Source: Chitinophagaceae bacterium (GTDB lineage: Bacteria; Bacteroidota; Bacteroidia; Chitinophagales; Chitinophagaceae). Taken from it: DNA of 12,621 nt. The position numbers were made by a program, and so were the translations under genes. Under the pieces are notes generated by a model. It made no database searches, was not told the origin of the DNA, and saw only the letters and a program-made list of their open reading frames with translations. The DNA is taken from positions 1 through 12,621 of the forward strand of contig JAGKWS010000110.1 in assembly GCA_021151685.1 (NCBI GenBank). Reading direction: 5' to 3'. Below are positions 6,895 through 12,621 of the stretch, one piece after another. Position 1 is the first letter of the stretch; every line of letters begins with the position of its first letter.

Positions 6895-6935
6895 CGGTAC
6901 CTGTGGCGCATAAGGGCTGCCTATTCTTACATGGA

Positions 6936-7017
6936 AACCGGCAGTGGCCGTAAGTGCTGTGTAATGGTACATAAGTGTATCATTTTGCCACTGGTTGGTA
7001 GATGCCACTCCTTTTTT
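6936..7017. other. Nested inverted repeat in the divergent intergenic region upstream of metK
   Basis: CAGTGGC (6942-6948) pairs with GCCACTG (6987-6993), with an extra AAC/GTT pair outside a three-base bulge. Inside lies an imperfect hairpin, AATGGTACA (6963-6971)/TGTATCATT (6976-6984). AGTGGC could instead pair with a second GCCACT at 7004-7009, which is followed by T6 at 7012-7017. It lies upstream of the candidate metK promoter, so it is part of the metK leader only if another promoter exists. Nothing else, and no gene, is apparent in 6895-7070. Confidence 0.35.
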
Positions 7018-7070
7018 GGGGCGTAACAGATATACCGATTACAAAAAGTAGAAAAACACATAACAATTCC

Positions 7071-7078
7071 TACATTTG
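7071..7078 (+). promoter_or_regulatory. Candidate -7 box for metK (TACATTTG)
   Basis: TACATTTG is an exact TAnnTTTG match, 50 bp before the metK ATG, giving an A/T-rich leader of roughly 40-45 bases. A clear -33 element is not visible. A leader this short leaves little room for a SAM riboswitch and I see no such motif. Confidence 0.5.
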
Positions 7079-7128
7079 CACCCTGAATAATTAATTTCTT
7101 ATTTCACTAATAAAATCAAAGTACAAAA

Positions 7129-8379
7129 ATGCCTTATTTATTCACATCAGAGTCAGTGTCTGAAGGACATCCTGACAAGGTAGCCGACCAAATATCGGAC
7201 GCTCTTGTTGACAATTTTTTGGCTTGGGATCCTCAGTCTAAAATTGCTTGCGAAACACTGGTAACCACCGGGCAGGTAGTGCTTGCCGGTGAAGTAAAGT
7301 GTAATACATATATAGATGTTCAAACAATTGCCCGTGAGGTAATTGCCCGCATTGGTTACACCAAGAGCGAGTATATGTTTGAAGCACACTCTTGTGGTGT
7401 ACTTTCTGCTATTCACGAGCAGTCTGCCGACATCAATCAGGGAGTAGACAAACAAAATAAAGAAGAACAAGGTGCCGGTGACCAGGGTATGATGTTTGGT
7501 TATGCCACCAACGAAACTTCTAACTACATGCCACTGGCATTGGACCTGGCACACAACTTGCTGTTGCAATTGTCGGCTATACGCCGCGAGGGTAAGGAAA
7601 TGACTTATTTGCGCCCGGATGCCAAGAGCCAGGTAACGCTGGAGTATGACGATAACAACAGGCCTGTACGTATAGATGCTATTGTTATCTCTACACAACA
7701 CGACGACTTTGCTGAAGAAAAAGCCATGCAAGCGCGCATTGCTGCCGATGTGAAGGCAATTCTTATTCCACGCATCCTTATTGGTTATCCTCAGTACAAA
7801 CACCTGTTCAATGATGATATTAAATATCACATCAATCCTACCGGTAAGTTTGTAATTGGTGGCCCACACGGCGATACTGGTCTTACCGGCCGCAAGATTA
7901 TAGTAGATACTTACGGTGGCAAGGGTGCCCACGGTGGTGGTGCATTCTCTGGCAAAGACCCCAGCAAGGTAGACCGTTCTGCTGCATACGCTACACGCCA
8001 CATAGCCAAGAATTTGGTAGCTGCCGGTGTGTGCGACGAGGTACTGGTACAGGTATCATACGCTATAGGAGTAGCAGAGCCCATGGGCTTGTATGTAAAC
8101 ACTTACGGAACTTCTAAGGTAAATATGAACGATGGCGAAATAGCCAGAATATTGTCTACAGTATTCGATATGCGCCCTTACTTTATAGAGCAACGCCTGA
8201 AGCTGCGCCAGCCCATGTATAGCGAAGCAGCTGCCTATGGCCACATGGGCCGCGTACCAGAGACTGTTAAGAAGTCTTTCCGCAGTGCCGATGGCAAAAT
8301 CAAAGAAGTAGAGGTTGAACTGTTTACATGGGAGAAACTCGACTATGTAGAAAAAGTAAAACAAGCTTTCAGCCTGTAA
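7129..8379 (+). CDS. metK: S-adenosylmethionine synthetase (methionine adenosyltransferase)
   Basis: A 416-residue cytosolic enzyme that makes S-adenosylmethionine, with phosphate and diphosphate, from ATP and methionine, supplying methylation and polyamine pathways. GHPDK (13-17) lies near the N-terminus as in the family. Signature 1 GAGDQGMMFGY is at 115-125 and the phosphate-binding signature GGGAFSGKD at 269-277; the HINPTGKFVIGGPHGDTGLTGRK region (234-256) is also typical. Length is somewhat above the 384 residues of E. coli MetK but usual for Bacteroidota. The ATG at 7129 starts the canonical PYLFTSESVSEGHPDK beginning; the leader before it is A-rich with no Shine-Dalgarno sequence. It is monocistronic: divergent from the T9SS gene and closed by a strong terminator. 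Confidence 0.98.
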   Translation: MPYLFTSESVSEGHPDKVADQISDALVDNFLAWDPQSKIACETLVTTGQVVLAGEVKCNTYIDVQTIAREVIARIGYTKSEYMFEAHSCGVLSAIHEQSADINQGVDKQNKEEQGAGDQGMMFGYATNETSNYMPLALDLAHNLLLQLSAIRREGKEMTYLRPDAKSQVTLEYDDNNRPVRIDAIVISTQHDDFAEEKAMQARIAADVKAILIPRILIGYPQYKHLFNDDIKYHINPTGKFVIGGPHGDTGLTGRKIIVDTYGGKGAHGGGAFSGKDPSKVDRSAAYATRHIAKNLVAAGVCDEVLVQVSYAIGVAEPMGLYVNTYGTSKVNMNDGEIARILSTVFDMRPYFIEQRLKLRQPMYSEAAAYGHMGRVPETVKKSFRSADGKIKEVEVELFTWEKLDYVEKVKQAFSL

Positions 8380-8404
8380 AACAGTTGGAGCGTTTCTGAT
8401 ATTG

Positions 8405-8437
8405 AAATGGGGATGCAATTGCTGCATCCCCATTTTT
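8405..8437 (+). terminator. Intrinsic terminator of metK
   Basis: AAATGGGGATGCA (8405-8417), loop ATTGC, TGCATCCCCATTT (8423-8435) form a perfect 13-bp stem running into five T (8433-8437). It starts 25 bp after the metK stop. It could also stop the convergent minus-strand transcript ending at 8458, although the T-tract on that strand is weaker. Confidence 0.9.
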
Positions 8438-8457
8438 ATGTTTTTCAGAGCCTGTTA

Positions 8458-11157
8458 TCAATGTTGTACTGCGTTACGCATCTTTGCCATGGTAGCCTTT
8501 ACAGAAGCACTATCTATATTTCCGTTGGCAACTGCTACCTCGGCAATGGCACCTACAAAGTTGTGAAAATCGCCCAGGTTGCCTATAGATAGTTTGGTGG
8601 GCGATTCTCTCATGGGTGTGTGTAGTGGGCGTGTAGTAACCTTGTTGCCATTTATATATAGCTCCATATAGCGTGGTGTTACATTCATTACGGCATATAC
8701 CCAGCGGCGGTCGGGCATGTTAATAGTCATACCGGTAGCATTGATGCCAAAAACGTAGGTAAATGGCATGTTTGTAGTACCCATAATGAAGCCGGATGAG
8801 TCTTTGAGGTTGCCCACTACGCAAGAGTAGGTGATGAGTTGTGGTGCCGTATGAAACAGTGCGGAAACCGAGAAGCAACTGTCTGGTTTAAATTCCGAAA
8901 TGCCCACGGCATCGGCCATACGCATCAGCACGCCTTCGCGGCCATTGGTGTACTTTCTGTGAAAGATGAGATTGTTGCCTTCAAAGAATGTTTGTTCGGG
9001 TATCTGTGTTTGGCGTTTTTGTGCCATCATCATGTAGTGCCCATGTGCCACATACTCGCAGGCTCCGGACAAGGCATTCATGGTGTTGTTGAGAAATGGG
9101 TATAGTTTTATTTTAGGGTCGAAGTATATTTTGTATGCCGAATCGATAACCAGTTGCTCCAGCCGCTCGCGGTCTGTTTGTAGAAACAGGTCTATAAAGC
9201 CGGGGTTGAAGGCCGACCGGCGGCGGGTGGCATTAAACATCAATGGTTGATTTTTTTTAGCCGTCAGCAGCAGTACTTTTTCTCCTTTTGTGGTTGTTTT
9301 CAGCAGAAATGCAGCATTGTCATCCATTTTCATTTGTGCTTCTTTCTGCTTCTCTTTTGCCTCGTCCTGATTGGAAAGGGCAATGATTTTATTGGCATTA
9401 AAAGCGATTTCTATGGGCGAAAATGACAGGCAAATAAGGACAATTACAAACAAACCATCGAGAGCTATTTCGCGGTAGTTGCTTATCTTCTCCCACCATT
9501 CATCGGCCAGTATTGCCAGTATCATCAGCGAGAAGCCAGAAGAGAGCGAGAAGTTGGAGTTTTGGCTACGGCCCTGAAAGTAGGTGAAGTAGCCTACAGC
9601 TATCAGGCTGAGGAACAACAACAATGCCGACCGAGGGGTAACCTTTCTCTGATACCAGGCACTTACTGCATACATGATACCTACAAGAATTACTATTGCC
9701 GACAGATTCCATGGGTGAATGAGTGACATAGGTAGTGTACCTACACCAAAACGGCCAAAGTAGGACATGGTGCTAAATAGTAAAGACAAATCGGGCCATG
9801 CTGCATAGAACAAGCGGATGAAAATGGCAAATGTGGCAAATGTGACTACCAGGGCCAAAATGCCGGTAATGATGTATTGTACTATTTTCCTGATGTCAAT
9901 TTTGAGGTTGCTACCAAGCGAATGAAAGTAGGCTGTGGCAGCTACCCAGCCCAAAAAGCAGGCCAAGCCTATCTCGGGATTCCACAGCACAAATGCCGCA
10001 GCTACTATGGTGGTAACATAATACCGGGTAGCCGTAGGTGCCGTAAAATAAAGCCATGCCATACATGACAGCACCGATGGTATGATGTAGCGAATAGGGT
10101 AGAGCGAAAAGATACAGTCGAATATGGTAAGCAGTTTGAAGCTGAGGTACGGGAAGAAAACTACTGTAAAGAAGCCGGCAAATAACAGTACGGTGTTCTT
10201 CATTGTTTTGCGCAGCAACCAGAAGTTGAGCGCAAAAGAGCCCGCCAGTAATAGTGACATTACCAGCGAAAATTTGGTGATAGAGAGGCCAACAATACGA
10301 AAAACCGGATTCAGAAAATGTGGGTACAGCCCATAGGTATCGGTAAAATGATCGACCAGCATTGCAGACCCTGCATATACCTGTGTCATGGCATAGTATA
10401 CTGCGGCAAAGTCGTATTTGTTTTCGTCGGTATATGGATAGTTGATGGTATTCATAGCAACTATGGCTACCAGCACAAATAGCACCGAGCCATAGCCCAG
10501 TATATTTACGCCCCGATTGAATGTTTTGCTTTTATGCCATTCGCGTTTTCTGAAGCCCCAAAAGAATATGGCAGCCGTTAGGGGTACAACCAGCATGAGA
10601 TAGGCAAGCGGATGATAGCCGGTAAGCAGCCAATCGAAATAGAACTCGAAATTGGTGCTTGCAAATGAGTCTCTGCGGTTCTGAGGCCGGTCGTTGCTTA
10701 GTGGCCCAAACGGATTGATGGCCGTCATGCCTGTGTATAGCAGCCATAACAGGAATCCATTCATGCCCCATATGAGGGCACGGAAGGGTATAGCCGAAGA
10801 CAACGCACGCGCAATGCGAACGGTGCCCGCAAAACTGTAAAATAACATGAGACAGGGGACTAACAGTAGTATAACCACCTTAAACATCATAGACTCTACC
10901 GGTTCTGGCCGTATGAGCGATGCGTCTATGAACATTTGAAGACCTTCATTTTTCAGCGCATCAATATCGGGGTGATATAGTTTGCTGACAGCAATACATG
11001 CCGCTATACAAGTAGTAATGGTAGCAATAATGGCTACCAACCAGCGTGTGGTTTCGTATCGTTGGTCTGCGTTGTAGGTGGCCAGTGAGGGTGTAGCCAT
11101 GGGGGGAGCCGCGGATGTTTTTCCGGGTACTATTGGTTTAGGGTTGTTTTTTTTCAT
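8458..11157 (-). CDS. Polytopic membrane protein, GT-C-like, with C-terminal LamG/concanavalin-like domain
   Basis: An 899-residue protein. Residues 1-38 are a Pro/Ala-rich, Lys-containing tail, probably cytoplasmic. Residues about 39-580 contain some 12-14 hydrophobic segments (for example 39-58, 93-110, 183-200, 219-237, 294-312, 424-449, 508-525, 565-580). After the fifth comes a loop with TDENKYD (243-249) and DHFTDTYGLYPHFLNP (269-284), resembling the acidic and QYG-P-type loops of GT-C-fold glycosyltransferases. Residues about 590-735 form a soluble, presumably periplasmic segment with a charged Lys/Glu stretch at 596-612. Residues about 745-895 look like a LamG/concanavalin-A fold: WVYAVMNVTPRYMELYINGN (819-838) and KLSIGNLGDFHNFVGAIAEV (855-874). 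A glycan-related role is inference; no catalytic residue is proven. The ATG at 11157 lies 34 bp after the upstream transporter gene, so the two are probably one transcript. Confidence 0.75.
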   Translation of the reverse strand: MKKNNPKPIVPGKTSAAPPMATPSLATYNADQRYETTRWLVAIIATITTCIAACIAVSKLYHPDIDALKNEGLQMFIDASLIRPEPVESMMFKVVILLLVPCLMLFYSFAGTVRIARALSSAIPFRALIWGMNGFLLWLLYTGMTAINPFGPLSNDRPQNRRDSFASTNFEFYFDWLLTGYHPLAYLMLVVPLTAAIFFWGFRKREWHKSKTFNRGVNILGYGSVLFVLVAIVAMNTINYPYTDENKYDFAAVYYAMTQVYAGSAMLVDHFTDTYGLYPHFLNPVFRIVGLSITKFSLVMSLLLAGSFALNFWLLRKTMKNTVLLFAGFFTVVFFPYLSFKLLTIFDCIFSLYPIRYIIPSVLSCMAWLYFTAPTATRYYVTTIVAAAFVLWNPEIGLACFLGWVAATAYFHSLGSNLKIDIRKIVQYIITGILALVVTFATFAIFIRLFYAAWPDLSLLFSTMSYFGRFGVGTLPMSLIHPWNLSAIVILVGIMYAVSAWYQRKVTPRSALLLFLSLIAVGYFTYFQGRSQNSNFSLSSGFSLMILAILADEWWEKISNYREIALDGLFVIVLICLSFSPIEIAFNANKIIALSNQDEAKEKQKEAQMKMDDNAAFLLKTTTKGEKVLLLTAKKNQPLMFNATRRRSAFNPGFIDLFLQTDRERLEQLVIDSAYKIYFDPKIKLYPFLNNTMNALSGACEYVAHGHYMMMAQKRQTQIPEQTFFEGNNLIFHRKYTNGREGVLMRMADAVGISEFKPDSCFSVSALFHTAPQLITYSCVVGNLKDSSGFIMGTTNMPFTYVFGINATGMTINMPDRRWVYAVMNVTPRYMELYINGNKVTTRPLHTPMRESPTKLSIGNLGDFHNFVGAIAEVAVANGNIDSASVKATMAKMRNAVQH

Positions 11158-11191
11158 CTTTAAGGTTGGGGGATAATTGTTTGGTCATCAA

Positions 11192-12517
11192 TCAGTTGGT
11201 TTGTGGTTTGCGTATGGCAATAAACAGCATAAAGGCACCTATTGTAAAAAACGAAATGAGGGCAATGATAGCACTACGCATATTCATAATACTGTCTATG
11301 TAGCCAAATGACAGCATGCCTATGACGATGGCCAATTTTTCTGTTACGTCATAAAAGCTGAAAAAGGAAGCTGTATCATGCGTTGGCGGCATCAGTAACG
11401 AATAGGTGGAGCGGCTGAGTGATTGTATACCGCCCATAATGATGCCTACAACGCCTGCTACCATGTAGAACTGGGTGGCTGTGTAGGTATAGTAGGCTGC
11501 AATGCACACGCCTATCCAAATGAGCACCACAAAAAACAATACCTGCAGGTTGCCAAACTTTGCCGATAGGCGAGACATGAGCCATGCACCCAATATGGCA
11601 ACAAGCTGTATGACCAGTATGGCCCCTATGAGTTGGCCTGTATCGAGCTTCAGCTCTTTGCTGCCAAATATGGTAGCAGCCAGCATTACAGTTTGTACGC
11701 CCATGCTATAAAAAAAGAAGGCACCAAGATAGGTTTTGAGCCTTGGCAGATGGGTAACTTGCTGCCATACCTTGCGCAATTCGTTGAACCCACCTGTAAG
11801 GACGTTTCTCTTTGCTACACTGTTTGTAGCGGTACTGCCCGGGAGGCGCGAGAAGGGGATAAGGGCAAAGCCTGCCCACCACAAGCCCACCAGCACAAAC
11901 GATAGCCGGGGGGCAAACGTATCGTCGGTAATACCAAACCACTGTGGTTGCAATACAAAGAGAAAACAAATGAGCTGAAGGATGACACTACCGATATACC
12001 CATAAGAGAATCCTTGTGCGCTTACCCGGTCGCGGTCTTGAGGTTCGGCAATCTCGGGCAGGTAGGCATTGTAAAATACCAGACTTCCACAATAGCCCAG
12101 TGCCGCTATGGCCGAACAGATAATGCCTAACTCTAAGGTGTTTCCTTTGAAAAAATACAGACAGCAACATGCTGTGGCACCAGTATAGCAAAACAGTTGC
12201 ATGAATAGCTTCTTGTTGCCCTTATAGTCGGCAATGGAAGATAATATGGGCGATGCAAGGGCAATAATAAGGTAGGCAGCAGCAATAGAATAGTCGAACA
12301 GGGTGCTGTTTTTGATGGGCATTCCAAAGAATGAAACTGTATCGTTCACTACTATGCCATCTTTTTTGACACTGGTTACTGCATTGTAATATGCAGGAAA
12401 GATGGTAGATGTAATAACAAGATTGTAGGCCGAGTTTGCCCAGTCGTACATAGACCATGCTCTCTGCAACGATTTTGATGACCGTGGCTTGTGGGCCAGC
12501 GTTTCGATAGAATTCAT
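11192..12517 (-). CDS. MFS transporter of the UMF1/Atg22-like family
   Basis: A 441-residue inner-membrane transporter with about 12 transmembrane segments. The family's N-terminal hallmark RAWSMYDWANSAYNLV is at 19-34. FYNAYLPEIAEPQDRDRVSAQGFSYGYIGS (148-177) and GGIQSLSRSTYSLLMPP with FFSFYDVTEKLAI (362-397) match conserved blocks of Atg22-like permeases. Yeast Atg22 is a vacuolar amino-acid effluxer; bacterial substrates are unknown. I chose the ATG at 12517. An upstream ATG (12574) and TTG (12601) are in frame, but the added residues (QIPNSYYIRC) look like translated promoter DNA, and they overlap the start of a likely divergent gene at 12573. It is the first gene of a probable two-gene unit with the membrane protein at 8458-11157. 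Confidence 0.88.
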   Translation of the reverse strand: MNSIETLAHKPRSSKSLQRAWSMYDWANSAYNLVITSTIFPAYYNAVTSVKKDGIVVNDTVSFFGMPIKNSTLFDYSIAAAYLIIALASPILSSIADYKGNKKLFMQLFCYTGATACCCLYFFKGNTLELGIICSAIAALGYCGSLVFYNAYLPEIAEPQDRDRVSAQGFSYGYIGSVILQLICFLFVLQPQWFGITDDTFAPRLSFVLVGLWWAGFALIPFSRLPGSTATNSVAKRNVLTGGFNELRKVWQQVTHLPRLKTYLGAFFFYSMGVQTVMLAATIFGSKELKLDTGQLIGAILVIQLVAILGAWLMSRLSAKFGNLQVLFFVVLIWIGVCIAAYYTYTATQFYMVAGVVGIIMGGIQSLSRSTYSLLMPPTHDTASFFSFYDVTEKLAIVIGMLSFGYIDSIMNMRSAIIALISFFTIGAFMLFIAIRKPQTN

Positions 12518-12572
12518 GCATCTAATGTAATACGAATTTGGAATTTGAGGAATGGTTAGGGAATTTTGCTGC

Positions 12573-12621
12573 ATGGGAAGTAAAGAAATACCGCGCGGCA
12601 AGGTGCTGGAGTATATAAAAG
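12573..12621 (+). CDS. Start of a divergent gene, cut by the window edge
   Basis: An ATG at 12573 opens MGSKEIPRGKVLEYIK and continues past the window end. Charged residues alternating with hydrophobic ones and a sensible codon pattern suggest a genuine N-terminus. The 55-bp gap to the opposing transporter start (12517) would hold both promoters; no clean TAnnTTTG box is seen there. Sixteen residues are too few to name a family. Confidence 0.4.
   Translation, partial: MGSKEIPRGKVLEYIK

Noticed and set aside
7079..7128. Possible SAM riboswitch in the metK leader
   Set aside because: The leader after the candidate promoter is only about 45 A/T-rich bases with no convincing stems or known SAM-riboswitch motif.
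7153..8001. 282-codon open frame on the minus strand within metK
   Set aside because: It is antisense to a near-certain metK, has an implausible Cys/Tyr/His-rich composition and no recognisable domain; it is a shadow of metK codon usage.
1..12621. CRISPR array, transposase, phage or defence genes
   Set aside because: I found no regularly spaced repeats, transposase or phage motifs and no defence-family domains in the window.

Overview
The window looks like chromosomal DNA from a member of the Bacteroidota, most likely a Chitinophagales/Sphingobacteriales-type organism. Three things point there: a large secreted protein that ends in a type IX secretion (T9SS) type B C-terminal domain, TAnnTTTG-type -7 promoter boxes upstream of several genes, and start codons without a recognisable Shine-Dalgarno sequence. 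The assignment is inference; no rRNA or tRNA gene is present to confirm it.

Layout from left to right. (1) 1-443: the 3' end of a Pro/Thr-rich gene that runs in from outside the window and appears frameshifted in a run of C at 161-164. (2) 444-618: an intergenic region with small hairpins, a DtxR/MntR-like palindrome at 578-595 and a candidate -7 box. (3) 619-2505 (+): mntH, an NRAMP manganese/divalent-metal transporter fused to a C-terminal universal stress protein domain. (4) 2526-3191 (+): an archaemetzincin-type metalloprotease with an export (probably lipoprotein) signal, probably co-transcribed with mntH, carrying a striking 19-bp perfect inverted repeat inside conserved coding sequence. 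(5) A terminator shared by convergent genes at 3171-3205. (6) 3230-6868 (-): a 1212-residue secreted multidomain T9SS protein built from Ig-, BIG2- and SprB-like repeats. (7) A 260-bp divergent intergenic region with candidate promoters for both neighbours and a nested inverted repeat. (8) 7129-8379 (+): metK, S-adenosylmethionine synthetase, followed by a strong intrinsic terminator. (9) A two-gene minus-strand unit: an Atg22/UMF1-type MFS transporter (12517 down to 11192), then, 34 bp on, an 899-residue polytopic membrane protein with a GT-C-like body and a C-terminal LamG/concanavalin-like domain (11157 down to 8458). (10) 12573-12621 (+): probably the first codons of a divergent gene that leaves the window.

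Functional reading: mntH plus its candidate operator is a metal-homeostasis locus, and the downstream Zn-protease may share its regulation. The T9SS protein and the GT-C/LamG protein belong to the cell-surface repertoire. metK is a housekeeping gene and is flanked by unrelated units. I do not see a defence island, CRISPR array, transposase or phage module. The least ordinary features are the palindrome inside the protease gene, the exported archaemetzincin next to mntH, and the GT-C/LamG fusion.
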